A DNA stretch of 64,000 nt from Anaerovoracaceae bacterium (GCA_029983755.1 JASBYX010000001.1:100539-164538); one strand, 5' to 3'; numbered from the stretch's first letter, positions 8,655-17,560 are shown. Translations and numbers: made by a program. Notes: a model not told the origin generated them from the sequence alone.

Positions 8655-10061
8655 ATGAAAAAGAAAATATTAATTGGATTAGCTGTGCTCCTAGCCATAA
8701 CAGCAATTTTGGCAGGTGCATATTTTTATTTTAAAAGTGTAGAAGATGATTGGAAGACTAAACTCTCAAAGAAAATAGAATCCTATCAAGATGTTATTTC
8801 TGATTTCGCATCTTCTTTTAAATCAGTTGATAAGGCAAATGACTGGCTCATCAGCTGGGCAGAAAGTAAAGACGTTTCTTACACAAAATACGGAAGCAAC
8901 GTTTTGGTGATGACCCGTAAAGCCGGGGAAGGCCACGAAGAAGAGCCTACAACTATTTTGTTCTGTAGATACGACACAAACTACCCTAAGGGGTCTGTTC
9001 AGAGCATTGCAACGGCTATGGCAATTTTGAAAAGCGACATGGAATTCGGAGAACTTAAGATATTTTTTGTGGGAGACTCCGACAGGAAGTTCTCCGGTAT
9101 CAATCGCATTCCTTCTGACGAGATCCCTGATGGTGCAACAGTATTTACGCTGGATTCAGGCAACAAGCACATGTACTCACTAATGTCAGGTGGGTCAAAG
9201 GCTTATACAATTAGCAAAACTCTTGCCCATGAAGACACAAAGAAAGATATAGCAATCAAAATCTCCATCACAGGTGCCCCTGGAGGTGTGCCGGACACTA
9301 AGATTTCCTCATATCCGAATCCGGTTGTTTTCATCGGGAAGTTCTTGGCTAAGATGCAGTCCGATGCGATTAACTTTGAGGTAGCAAGCTTCAAAGGAGG
9401 AGAAAGCACTAGCCTTTATGCTACTGGTGCAGAGGCTATAATCGTTATCAACAAAGACGATGTGGACAGGATCACAGGAAAACTTGATTCTCTAAAGGAA
9501 GATTTTGTGGAAAAGTATGGGGAGGATTTCCCTGGTGTAAATCTGGAATACCAGCAACTTCAGGAACTTCCTAGTGCCGTTATGAACAAGGATGACAGTA
9601 GCCGTCTCCTAAGTCTTATCTATACCATGCTGAATGGGATTTACTACAAAGATGAAAATGGTGAAGTTGTGTGCATTTCCAGCATCAACTCTGTGGATAC
9701 AAGCGATGACAGTATGATGATCAAACTGAGCACTGCAAGCCTTTCCTCTGCAAAGATGGCGGAGATCGATCAAGCTATAGGTACCCTTGCAGGACTATCT
9801 GAGTTCGCTGTTGAAATGACTTCTGAGATACCTATTTGGTCCAACAGCAAGGGAAGCGATTTTGCACAGAAAATCAAAGATAATTATTTGAACTACACAG
9901 GCGACTCCCTAGAATTTACCGATTCGGTTCCTTCAACAGCAGGTGCAGTTTTAGCAAAAGAATTTAAAAAGGCCAATATCATCAGCATCACATCCACAGA
10001 AAATTCTGCAGATGAAGATGGCGGCGTGATAATGACCTATATACTTGACGGATCGAAGTAA
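8655..10061 (+). CDS. Membrane-anchored M20C (PepD)-like protein lacking metal ligands
   Basis: The 468-residue protein begins with a lysine-rich start and one membrane segment (about residues 5-26), then an outside domain. Its layout follows Xaa-His dipeptidase PepD: ILFCRYDTNY stands where PepD has its HLD metal motif, FFVGDSDRKFSG where it has the catalytic Glu-Glu, TGAPGGVPDTKI where it has LKGGHSGGDI, and a C-terminal TDSVPSTAGAVL where it has the HAGLECG motif. The metal His is Arg105, the Glu pair is Ser142-Asp143, and the C-terminal His and Glu are missing; only Asp107 and Asp167 remain. It is therefore probably not a peptidase. A binding or scaffold role on the cell surface is an inference. 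Confidence 0.65.
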   Translation: MKKKILIGLAVLLAITAILAGAYFYFKSVEDDWKTKLSKKIESYQDVISDFASSFKSVDKANDWLISWAESKDVSYTKYGSNVLVMTRKAGEGHEEEPTTILFCRYDTNYPKGSVQSIATAMAILKSDMEFGELKIFFVGDSDRKFSGINRIPSDEIPDGATVFTLDSGNKHMYSLMSGGSKAYTISKTLAHEDTKKDIAIKISITGAPGGVPDTKISSYPNPVVFIGKFLAKMQSDAINFEVASFKGGESTSLYATGAEAIIVINKDDVDRITGKLDSLKEDFVEKYGEDFPGVNLEYQQLQELPSAVMNKDDSSRLLSLIYTMLNGIYYKDENGEVVCISSINSVDTSDDSMMIKLSTASLSSAKMAEIDQAIGTLAGLSEFAVEMTSEIPIWSNSKGSDFAQKIKDNYLNYTGDSLEFTDSVPSTAGAVLAKEFKKANIISITSTENSADEDGGVIMTYILDGSK

Positions 10062-10103
10062 AAAGTTTTTTAGCTTTTAAGTTATCTTTTAACTTTTAAT
10101 TTA
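10062..10103 (+). terminator. Possible weak convergent terminator
   Basis: The 42 bp between two convergent genes are T- and A-rich and hold an imperfect AAGTTA/TAACTT repeat followed by T-rich sequence on both strands. It may end transcription in both directions, but the stem is weak. Confidence 0.3.
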
Positions 10104-10973
10104 TCAAAGTTTGTTAAAGTACAGATTTAGATCAACGTCACCTGTAATTCCCTTTACACGCCCTTCGCTTGTGAACTGCCACATTCTGAATTCATAGGGC
10201 CAATCAGTGGAAGAAGTGTAATGAGCTAGCCAGATGGGATATTTGGCTAGCTTTTTCATATCCACATCATTAGATAGCCAGGTTGGATTCCCGTACAAAA
10301 TACCTTCATATCCGAATTTTTTTACAACTTTAAGGAATGCATCTGCCATTTCAGTCTTCTGCTCCGTGCTGTGCTCTGCAAACCTTTCCTGACCCATGAA
10401 TGGTTCCATATCAAAGGCAACAGGAAGATTAACTCCCCTTCCCCAAATTTTGTCCATTACAAACTCAGCCTCTTCGATAGCTTCATCGGGAGTTGTAGCC
10501 TGAGAGTAGAAATATACTCCAACATTGATACCCTGTGCCTTTGCACCTGCAATATTAGTTTGGAAGTACTTGTCTTCTACGATCTCGGCGGTTCCCCAAC
10601 CACGGTAGCCTACCCTTATCATTGCCCCTTGGACTCCTGAGTCTTTAACCTTCTCCCAATCTATTTTGCCGTTGTGGTCAGATACATCGATGACAAGAAA
10701 ACTATCATATTTACCATCTGCATAAGATAGATAACCATTATCATCGTTTGTAAATCTTTCCATATCATATGGATTCGCCGGTATAGTTTCATCCTTTCCA
10801 AGACCATCGTAACTATTGTTAAAAAGATATGCTTTGTAGATAAAGAAAGCAGCAATACAAATAAGCAGCCCTACACCTAACAGAATCATCAGTCTTTTAA
10901 AACGACTGCCGGCTATCTTAAAGTTCTTGGATATTCTCTTTTTTATTCTTTTGACTCTTGTTTTGAATTTCAT
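10104..10973 (-). CDS. Membrane-anchored GH25 (Cpl-1/AcmA-type lysozyme) family hydrolase
   Basis: The 289-residue protein has a strongly basic cytosolic start (about 26 residues, many Lys/Arg), one membrane anchor (LMILLGVGLLICIAAFFIY), and a GH25 domain from about residue 90 to the end. The domain shows FLVIDVSDHNG followed by IDWEKVK, the GVYFYSQA strand, the catalytic VAFDMEP acid pair, and WQFTSEG near the C-terminus. GH25 enzymes cut the glycan strands of peptidoglycan at N-acetylmuramic acid. The anchor suggests a role in wall remodelling by the producing cell rather than lysis of others. It is convergent with the M20C-like gene. Confidence 0.9.
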   Translation of the reverse strand: MKFKTRVKRIKKRISKNFKIAGSRFKRLMILLGVGLLICIAAFFIYKAYLFNNSYDGLGKDETIPANPYDMERFTNDDNGYLSYADGKYDSFLVIDVSDHNGKIDWEKVKDSGVQGAMIRVGYRGWGTAEIVEDKYFQTNIAGAKAQGINVGVYFYSQATTPDEAIEEAEFVMDKIWGRGVNLPVAFDMEPFMGQERFAEHSTEQKTEMADAFLKVVKKFGYEGILYGNPTWLSNDVDMKKLAKYPIWLAHYTSSTDWPYEFRMWQFTSEGRVKGITGDVDLNLYFNKL

Positions 10974-11009
10974 AGGATAATTTTATCATAAAAAGTCTTG
11001 CTATTAAAG

Positions 11010-11050
11010 TAGACTTATCTTTACCTTGGTGTATAATACTAACAAGGAGG
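11010..11050 (+). promoter_or_regulatory. Promoter and ribosome site of the M20 amidohydrolase gene
   Basis: A -35-like TAGACT (11010-11015) and TATAAT (11032-11037) are separated by 16 bases. AAGGAGG at 11044-11050 stands 7 bases before the ATG at 11058, so the leader would be very short. Confidence 0.5.
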
Positions 11051-11057
11051 ATATCCT

Positions 11058-12236
11058 ATGGAAAATAATATTACAAATCTAAATGAATATTCATATCTGC
11101 TTGATGAAGTTACAAAATACAGGCAGGATTTACATAGAATCCCTGAACTGGGATTTTGGGTTTACAAGACCGGTGCCTATGTCAAAGAAGTTTTAAACGG
11201 ACTTGACTGTAAGGTGGAGCCCCTCGTAAATACCGGTTTGTCAGCGTTTTTTGATTTTGGCAGCAGCGAGTCCCTCGCTTTCCGCTGCGACATGGACGGA
11301 CTTCCCATTGAAGAACAGACGGTTGCTTTCTATGCATCGGAACATGAAGGGTGTATGCACGCCTGTGGGCACGATGGACACATGGCTAATATGCTTGGGT
11401 TTGCTCATGTTCTCGATAGATACAAGAAAGAAGGTCTCAAATTTCCCTATAATGCTCTTCTTATTTTTCAACCTGCAGAGGAAACTATTGATGGTGCAGA
11501 AGCCATTGTAAACACAACTATATTTCAAGATTATAACGTTAAGGCTATCTACGGATTACATCTGTGGCCAATGATAGAAAAAGGTGAAATTACATCAAAG
11601 CCAGGACCAATGATGGCAAGATCGACAAATGTCAAGGTTATTTTCGAAGGCAAATCAGCCCATGCAGGAGAACCTGAGAAAGGCCGGGACGCCCTGATGG
11701 CTGCCTGTGAGTTTGTAACAAGTATTTACGGATATAAGGACAATTTTATAAGGGAGAGATCTATACTTCAGTTTGGTAAGATGGAGAGTGGAAACGTGAG
11801 AAACGCAGTTTCCCCACACACTCGTTTAGATGGAACTATGAGAACTTTCAACGATCTTACCTGGGCAAAAATCGTCAATGCCATGAGAAATATCGGCGCA
11901 GACATTGAATCAAATATGGGCGTTAAAGTTGACATAGATGTCAGTCAGTGGCACCCTGCCGTGGTAAATGATCCGGTGCTGTATTCTAAGATAAAATACG
12001 CACTAAAAAACCTCGACTATGTTGAGCTTAGACGCCCTGTAATGATAGCCGAGGATTTCTCTTGTTTCGAACAGGTACTTCCCGGAGTTTTCTTCTTCCT
12101 TGGAACAGGAACCGGAATACCACTTCATAATGACCACTTTGATTTTGATGAGGACGTTCTCCTCAGCGGTATCAAGTTATTCGACACTTTGTTTAAGACG
12201 CAATTGACCACAGGCACCGTCGATATCGGCTCCTAA
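11058..12236 (+). CDS. M20 family metallo-amidohydrolase (hippurate hydrolase / N-acetyl-amino-acid deacetylase type)
   Basis: The 392-residue enzyme has the M20D pattern: RQDLHRIPELGF at the start, the metal-binding HACGHDGHMANMLG near residue 110, LIFQPAEE with the catalytic Glu, GLHLWP, GKSAHAGEPEKGRDA in the dimer domain, and AEDFSCF near the C-terminus. It removes the acyl group from an N-acyl amino acid; the exact substrate cannot be told. The last 60 bp overlap the 3' end of rlmN on the other strand, so the tail KTQLTTGTVDIGS is read from the antisense of the conserved rlmN C-terminus and is probably a late extension. Confidence 0.9.
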   Translation: MENNITNLNEYSYLLDEVTKYRQDLHRIPELGFWVYKTGAYVKEVLNGLDCKVEPLVNTGLSAFFDFGSSESLAFRCDMDGLPIEEQTVAFYASEHEGCMHACGHDGHMANMLGFAHVLDRYKKEGLKFPYNALLIFQPAEETIDGAEAIVNTTIFQDYNVKAIYGLHLWPMIEKGEITSKPGPMMARSTNVKVIFEGKSAHAGEPEKGRDALMAACEFVTSIYGYKDNFIRERSILQFGKMESGNVRNAVSPHTRLDGTMRTFNDLTWAKIVNAMRNIGADIESNMGVKVDIDVSQWHPAVVNDPVLYSKIKYALKNLDYVELRRPVMIAEDFSCFEQVLPGVFFFLGTGTGIPLHNDHFDFDEDVLLSGIKLFDTLFKTQLTTGTVDIGS

Positions 12237-13205
12237 CTGCCTTCTTACAGTTGCATTGATGCCCTTCGAGCTTAGAATTTCCATACACTCTAAGGCCCTC
12301 TTTCTACCTGAGGTCAAAAGACCCGTTTCGTCCACCTGATTGAGTGGGATCAAATTCACATGACAATTAAGTCCTCTCAGGAGTTTGGCTAAAGTTTGCA
12401 TATCCTCATTTCCATCGTTAAAATCTTTAAGTAGGGTGTACTCGAATGAAATTCGTCTTCCGGTCTTTTCAACATATCTTCTACATTCCCCTATCAGCTG
12501 AGATACGGGGAATTTTTTATTAATAGGCATAATCTGACTTCTCTTCTCATCCGTTGGTGCATGAAGAGAAATGGCAACATTTACCTGAGGAAAATCCTCA
12601 GCCAGACATTTAAGCTTATCTATAAGTCCGCAAGTTGAAATAGTAATTGATCTCATGGACATGTTCATTCCCTTAGGCTCGTGAATAAGTCTCAAGAACT
12701 TTGATATATTTTGATAATTATCAAGTGGTTCACCTGTACCCATTATTACAACATTGCTTATTTTTCTTCCGGAAATTCGTGAAACCTCCGTCACCTGTCC
12801 TAGGATTTCCCCGGGGGTAAGATTCCTTGAAAGACCCAGAAGACCGGAAGCGCAGAATTTACAACCCATCCTGCACCCTGCTTGACTGGAGATACAAACA
12901 GTATTTCCGTATTTATAACCCATCAGGACTGATTCTATTTGATTTCCATCTCTAAGTTCAAAGAGAAACTTCTCCGTGGAATCGATTCTCGATTTTTGGT
13001 GTGCTTTTAAAGAAAGTCCGGATATGAAGAAGGTATCCTCCAGCTTACATATTAAAGCCTTCGGGATATTCCTCATATCCCGAAAGCTCTCAATATCCTT
13101 ATATAGCCACTGGAAAACTTGCTTTGCCCTAAAAGCCGGCTCTCCCATAACCACAAGCCTTTCTTCCAATTCCTCAGGAAGAAGTCCTCTAATGTCTTCT
13201 TTCAT
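12177..13205 (-). CDS. rlmN: 23S rRNA (adenine2503-C2)-methyltransferase RlmN
   Basis: RlmN is a radical-SAM enzyme that methylates A2503 of 23S rRNA and A37 of some tRNAs. It has QAGCRMGCKFCASG with the CX3CX2C cluster, VIMGTGEPLDNY, and the C-terminal GADIDGACGQLR holding the Cys that carries the methyl group. I chose the ATG at 13205 because MKEDIRGLLPEEL matches the usual start; a TTG at 13217 is possible. It lies 18 bp after ileS and is probably read with it. The 3' end overlaps the M20 gene on the opposite strand by 60 bp. Confidence 0.95.
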   Translation of the reverse strand: MKEDIRGLLPEELEERLVVMGEPAFRAKQVFQWLYKDIESFRDMRNIPKALICKLEDTFFISGLSLKAHQKSRIDSTEKFLFELRDGNQIESVLMGYKYGNTVCISSQAGCRMGCKFCASGLLGLSRNLTPGEILGQVTEVSRISGRKISNVVIMGTGEPLDNYQNISKFLRLIHEPKGMNMSMRSITISTCGLIDKLKCLAEDFPQVNVAISLHAPTDEKRSQIMPINKKFPVSQLIGECRRYVEKTGRRISFEYTLLKDFNDGNEDMQTLAKLLRGLNCHVNLIPLNQVDETGLLTSGRKRALECMEILSSKGINATVRRQLGADIDGACGQLRLKQSVE

Positions 13206-13223
13206 AATTAAACCCAATCAACA

Positions 13224-16200
13224 TCAAACCTTTTCAACGGAGATAGCTGTTTTGTGCCCGTTTATATCAAAACTCTCACCGTCGCTTCCAAAGGAAACCT
13301 CATCTGCTAAGGTTTCTTTCTTGATGTATTCCTCATGCTCACCGAGAGCTTCTTTAACCTCATCATCAGCATCGACACGGATTTTTATCCTATCCATCAT
13401 AGCAAAATCCTTTTGCTTTCTAAGCTGCTGAATCTTTGAAACAAGTTCCCTGGCCAGGCCTTCTGATACGAGCTCTGGAGTTAACTTAGTGTCAAGTATT
13501 GTAAACACATTGTTCTCCATAGCAACAGCAAAGCCTTCTTTAGCCTTGATTTGAACATCAACAAAATCCTTTTCAACTTTGACAACTTCCCCATCAAGCT
13601 CCATGTCCACAAAACCTTCAAGATCAAGCCTACCTGTAAATTCCTTAGGATCCACACTTGTAAGCGCCTTTCCGAAGGATTTGATATGCCCACCGAGAGC
13701 AGGCCCTGCCACCTTGAAGTTCGGTTTTAGCTGGAAATTCATATACTTATCAAGTTCTGAATCGAATACTACTTCCTTTACATTCAGCTCTTCTTTTATA
13801 AGGTCAACAAGGTCTCCTATGAGTTCCTCATAGTGTCCGGCAACGAGGATTTCTCCAAGTGGCTGTCTTACCTTGATTCTCTCTTTCTCACGAGTACCCC
13901 TTGCAAGTGTTACAAGAGTCCTGACAAGATCCATTCTCTCTTCTGTCTTTTCGTCAACCAGTGATAGATCAGCCTCAGGGAAGTAAGCCACGTGAACGCT
14001 CTCTTCCCCTGTTAGCTTTGTATAAAGCTCATCTGCAAGGAAAGGTGCAAAAGGTGCTATGAGTTTGGAGACCCCAACAAGAACCTCATATGTAGTTGCA
14101 TATACGCTCTTCTTATCAAGATCCATTTCGGTTCCGTAGAATCTTCTTCTCGCCCTTCTTATGTACCAGTTTGACAGATCTTCAGAAACGAATTCCGAGA
14201 TAACCCTGACAGTCCTCATATGGTCGTAGCTATCCATGTACTCTGTGGCTTCCTTAACTACTTTGTTGAACTTTGAAAGAACCCATCTGTCAAGTTCCGG
14301 TCTGTCTTTGTATTCAACAAAACAGTTCTCTATGCTGACATTATCGTTGTTCGCATATAATACGAAGAAGTTGTACACATTTCTAAGTGTTCCGAAGAAT
14401 TTCGAAACTACATCCTTGAGGCCGTCCTCATCAAACTTGGTTGGAGACCATGCAGGGGAAACTGAAAGCAGATACCACCTTGTAGCATCAGCCCCATACT
14501 TATCGAAAAGTTCAAAAGGAGATACTGTATTTCCTTTGGATTTTGACATTTTCTTGCCATCCTTATCCAGGATAAGGTCGTTTACCAGAACATTCTTGTA
14601 TGGAGCTCTTCCGGCGATAAAGGTTGAAATAGCCATGAGACTGTAGAACCATCCCCTGGTCTGATCGATACCCTCACAGATGAAATCTGCCGGGAAAAGC
14701 TTCTCGTAGAAGTTTTCTTTGTTTTCAAATGGATAGTGCCACTGAGCAAAAGGCATGGCTCCTGAATCGAACCAGCAATCCATTACCTCAGGGATTCTAT
14801 TCATCGTCTTGCCGCACTTCTCGCACTTTATGTGTACATCGTCTACATAAGGTCTGTGCAGTTCTATGGACATATCTATGTCTTCAAGAGACTTTTCAAC
14901 AAGCTCTTCTCTGCTGCCGATGCACTCAAGGTGACCGCACTCACATCTCCACACAGGGATTGGTGTGCCCCAATATCTGGATCTTGAAATAGCCCAGTCC
15001 TTAACATCTGCAAGCCAGTTTCCAAATCGCTTTTCTCCCACGTACTGAGGATACCAATTTACAGTATTATTGTTTTCAACAAGTTTATCCTTGAGCCTGC
15101 TCATTTCGATATACCAGCTAGGATTTGCATAGTAAACCAGTGGTGTTCCGCAACGCCAACAATGTGGGTAGTTGTGAACAACCTTCTCTTTTGAGAATAT
15201 TTTGTGCTCCTCGTAAAGCCACTTGATGATGTCCACATCAAGGCCTTCTTCCATTACGAAACGGCCCTTCCAAGGTGTTGTGGTATATTTGCCCTGTTCA
15301 TCAACAGGCTGAAGCATTGGCACCCCATATTTTCTTCCGCACTGGTAGTCATCTTCACCAAAGGCAGGGGCGGAGTGTACTATTCCTGTACCATCTTCAA
15401 TGGTTACATAGTCCATAACTGTTACAAAGAAGGCTTTGTCCCCTTCTTTTACCTCAACAAAAGGCATGAGCTGCTCGTACTCCACATATTCAAGTTCACT
15501 GCCCTTCATTTCTTCAAGAACCTTGTAATTTCCCTCTCCGAGAACCTTATCAGCAAGGCTTTTAGCTACGTAGAAGATATTCTCTTTCTCATCTCCTTCC
15601 AGCATCTCTGCTCTAACGTAGTCGTAATCCGGTCCTACTGTCAGCATTGTATTTGCTGCAAGTGTCCAAGGTGTAGTTGTCCAAGCAAGGAAGTATTCGT
15701 TTTCCCTATCTTTTCTCTTGAATTTTGCTGTTAGCGTATTTGTCTTTACTTCTTTGTATCCTTGAGCTACCTCATGAGAAGCAAGGCCTGTTCCACATCT
15801 TGGGCAGTATGGGAGGATCTTGTGTCCTTCATAGATGAGACCTGCTTTAAAGAATTCCTTAAGGATCCACCAACCTGATTCTATATAGTTATTATCCAAG
15901 GTGATATATGGATTCTTCATATCAACCATGTAGGCCATTCTCTCTGTCATCTCTTCCCACATTCCAGTGTAGGTGAATACAGACTCTCTGCACTTCTCGT
16001 TGAACTCCTTGATGCCATACTTTTCGATATCTTGCTTGCCGCTCATGTTGAGCTGCTTTTCAACTTCTATTTCAACAGGTAGTCCATGGGTGTCCCAACC
16101 TGCCTTTCTGTTAACCTGAAATCCCTTCATAGTCTTGTATCTGCATACGGAATCCTTAAGGGTTCTTGCCATTACGTGGTGAATTCCTGGTTTCCCGTTG

Positions 16201-16346
16201 GCAGTAGGAGGTCCCTCGTAGAATACGAAGGACGGTTTCCCTTCCCTTGCAGTTACACATTTATGAAGTATGTCTTCCTCTTTCCATAGTTTTACCTGTT
16301 CTGCCTGAACTTCTGCGACAGGCTTTTCTGATAAATTCTTAAACAT
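13224..16346 (-). CDS. ileS: Isoleucine-tRNA ligase, type 2 (eukaryote-like) with GxHH signature
   Basis: The 1040-residue class I synthetase charges tRNA-Ile. The first signature lies in EGPPTANGKPGIHHVMART: the normal HxGH is replaced by G54-I55-H56-H57. KKMSKSKGNTV is the second signature. Zinc-type Cys pairs (CPRCGTG, CEKCGKT) and a long C-terminal region fit IleRS2, the type shared with eukaryotes. IleRS2 is naturally insensitive to mupirocin, and forms with the swapped GxHH signature have been reported as extremely resistant. Expression is controlled by the T-box upstream. Confidence 0.96.
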   Translation of the reverse strand: MFKNLSEKPVAEVQAEQVKLWKEEDILHKCVTAREGKPSFVFYEGPPTANGKPGIHHVMARTLKDSVCRYKTMKGFQVNRKAGWDTHGLPVEIEVEKQLNMSGKQDIEKYGIKEFNEKCRESVFTYTGMWEEMTERMAYMVDMKNPYITLDNNYIESGWWILKEFFKAGLIYEGHKILPYCPRCGTGLASHEVAQGYKEVKTNTLTAKFKRKDRENEYFLAWTTTPWTLAANTMLTVGPDYDYVRAEMLEGDEKENIFYVAKSLADKVLGEGNYKVLEEMKGSELEYVEYEQLMPFVEVKEGDKAFFVTVMDYVTIEDGTGIVHSAPAFGEDDYQCGRKYGVPMLQPVDEQGKYTTTPWKGRFVMEEGLDVDIIKWLYEEHKIFSKEKVVHNYPHCWRCGTPLVYYANPSWYIEMSRLKDKLVENNNTVNWYPQYVGEKRFGNWLADVKDWAISRSRYWGTPIPVWRCECGHLECIGSREELVEKSLEDIDMSIELHRPYVDDVHIKCEKCGKTMNRIPEVMDCWFDSGAMPFAQWHYPFENKENFYEKLFPADFICEGIDQTRGWFYSLMAISTFIAGRAPYKNVLVNDLILDKDGKKMSKSKGNTVSPFELFDKYGADATRWYLLSVSPAWSPTKFDEDGLKDVVSKFFGTLRNVYNFFVLYANNDNVSIENCFVEYKDRPELDRWVLSKFNKVVKEATEYMDSYDHMRTVRVISEFVSEDLSNWYIRRARRRFYGTEMDLDKKSVYATTYEVLVGVSKLIAPFAPFLADELYTKLTGEESVHVAYFPEADLSLVDEKTEERMDLVRTLVTLARGTREKERIKVRQPLGEILVAGHYEELIGDLVDLIKEELNVKEVVFDSELDKYMNFQLKPNFKVAGPALGGHIKSFGKALTSVDPKEFTGRLDLEGFVDMELDGEVVKVEKDFVDVQIKAKEGFAVAMENNVFTILDTKLTPELVSEGLARELVSKIQQLRKQKDFAMMDRIKIRVDADDEVKEALGEHEEYIKKETLADEVSFGSDGESFDINGHKTAISVEKV

Positions 16347-16402
16347 ATTTCCTCCTCTAGTTTGTTATATGGCATCAAAGCCCACAAGTGCGGTGTAGGA
16401 AA

Positions 16403-16432
16403 TAAAAAATCCCTAACCACAAAAGTTAGGGA
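16403..16432 (-). terminator. Conditional terminator of the ileS T-box
   Basis: TCCCTAAC and GTTAGGGA (16410-16417 and 16425-16432) form a stem with a 7-base loop, followed on the minus strand by a T run. It is the off-state hairpin of the T-box, about 60 bp before the ileS ATG. Confidence 0.9.
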
Positions 16433-16615
16433 CGATTAAACAAAATAACCGCGGTACCACCCTAGTTGCTACCTCCATCAAGGCGCCTCTCATTAAAGTG
16501 TCCAACTCGGGAGTGATATTCACGTTGGCCTCACCGGATATCTCTCAGCAAACGATATCCTCTCTGTAAGGTTATTACGCCAGGCTACTGGTTCCGTCAC
16601 AGTCGGTCGCTATTC
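16403..16615 (-). ncRNA. T-box leader (isoleucine) of ileS
   Basis: The minus strand holds a T-box leader. The conserved T-box AGGGTGGTACCGCGG lies at 16449-16463 and would pair with the uncharged tRNA end. The specifier region GTGAATATCACTCC includes ATC (16515-16517), an isoleucine codon. AGAGAG and CTGAGAG patches of stem I lie near 16540-16566. A terminator follows. Uncharged tRNA-Ile is expected to favour the antiterminator and allow ileS transcription. Confidence 0.93.
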
Positions 16616-16625
16616 AATTGATGTA

Positions 16626-16654
16626 ATTCTAAATGTTTTTCAGTTAGTTGTCAA
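16626..16654 (-). promoter_or_regulatory. ileS promoter
   Basis: On the minus strand TTGACA (16649-16654) and TAGAAT (16626-16631) are separated by 17 bases, a near-consensus vegetative promoter just before the T-box leader. Confidence 0.85.
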
Positions 16655-16697
16655 TAGTATTTGTAAATTTATTTGTTCAATAGGCAAAAAACGAATT

Positions 16698-16740
16698 ATT
16701 ATTTACTATTCGACGGGATATGCCCCATTTAGTGAATAAT
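16698..16740 (-). terminator. Probable terminator of the M50 protease gene
   Basis: ATTATTTACT (16698-16707) and AGTGAATAAT (16731-16740) pair with one G-T mismatch, and an inner GGG/CCC stem extends the hairpin. On the minus strand it is followed within a few bases by six T. It lies just after the M50 gene and before the ileS promoter. Confidence 0.45.
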
Positions 16741-16756
16741 TATTCCTGTTATAATC

Positions 16757-17473
16757 CTATATTAACTTCATTACCCCTGACATTAGATTATAAAAGAAAA
16801 ATGAAACACTTTTATCGAGAAATCCATCCAGTGCACCGAAGAAAACAAGTGCTATCAAGATGAAAAACCCATTCCTGTACACCGGATAATACCAGCTGTA
16901 TTTTTTCAAATTAAAGATCTGGGTTATCACAGAAAAACCGTCTAGAGGTGGTACCGGCAACAGATTGAAGCACATCAGAACCAAATTTATAAAAATAGCG
17001 TATATTATTATTTGGCTGATGGTGGTCCATGTTGTATTCCCGCTATATATGAGCCCATTTTTAATTAGGATAACCTGAACAACTGCTAATATTGCAGCAA
17101 TTATTAAATTGGCGGTTACTCCCGCCAAGGAAACGAGGAGCTCATCTCTTTTTGGATGCTTATAATATCTGGGATCAATCATAACCGGTTTTCCCCATCC
17201 AAATCCCACAAGTAACAGTGCAATGAATCCCATAGGATCTATGTGGGAAAGTGGATTTAAGCTGAGTCTTCCCTGCAGCTTGGGTGTCGGGTCGCCAAGC
17301 CAGTGTGAAACAAAGCCATGTGCTGCCTCGTGAAATGTGATCCCTATAATTATCCCGGGAAGTAGAAGAAGCTTGTTTGTTAACGCCCCTCTTCCAGCGC
17401 CTCCCAATATGAAAAATATGACTAATAACCCGATTGCTATTGGTATAAAAAATCTAAAGTTTTGCTTATTCAA
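16757..17473 (-). CDS. Site-2 protease (M50) family membrane metalloprotease
   Basis: The 238-residue integral membrane protein has the zinc motif HEAAH (in GITFHEAAHGFVSHWLGD) in an early membrane segment, and NLLPVPPLDGF, the second family motif with the third metal ligand Asp, later on. Five or six hydrophobic segments are visible. It belongs to the small YwhC-like M50 group without a PDZ domain. Such enzymes cut membrane proteins within the membrane; the substrate is unknown. It lies 136 bp after the last gene of the long minus-strand run. Confidence 0.9.
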   Translation of the reverse strand: MNKQNFRFFIPIAIGLLVIFFILGGAGRGALTNKLLLLPGIIIGITFHEAAHGFVSHWLGDPTPKLQGRLSLNPLSHIDPMGFIALLLVGFGWGKPVMIDPRYYKHPKRDELLVSLAGVTANLIIAAILAVVQVILIKNGLIYSGNTTWTTISQIIIYAIFINLVLMCFNLLPVPPLDGFSVITQIFNLKKYSWYYPVYRNGFFILIALVFFGALDGFLDKSVSFFFYNLMSGVMKLI

Positions 17474-17537
17474 AAAGTAATCCTTTCTATTGTCAATTGC
17501 CTTTAATTCACTTCTGCATCAATCTTTGAATTCGCTT

Positions 17538-17560
17538 ATGCATCATTCTTTCTGATGCAT
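17538..17560 (-). repeat. Small inverted repeat after the GatD-like gene
   Basis: ATGCATCA (17538-17545) and TGATGCAT (17553-17560) are perfect 8-base arms around a 7-base loop, in the 136-bp gap at the end of the 40-gene run. There is no clear T tract on the minus strand, so a terminator role is uncertain; it may stabilise the transcript end. Confidence 0.4.

Noticed and set aside
15204..15734. Open frame of 176 codons on the plus strand
   Set aside because: It is antisense to the ileS core and looks like a chance frame in a long conserved gene.
17538..17560. Strong terminator at the end of the 40-gene run
   Set aside because: The 8-bp stem is AT-rich and no T tract follows on the minus strand, so it was listed only as an inverted repeat.
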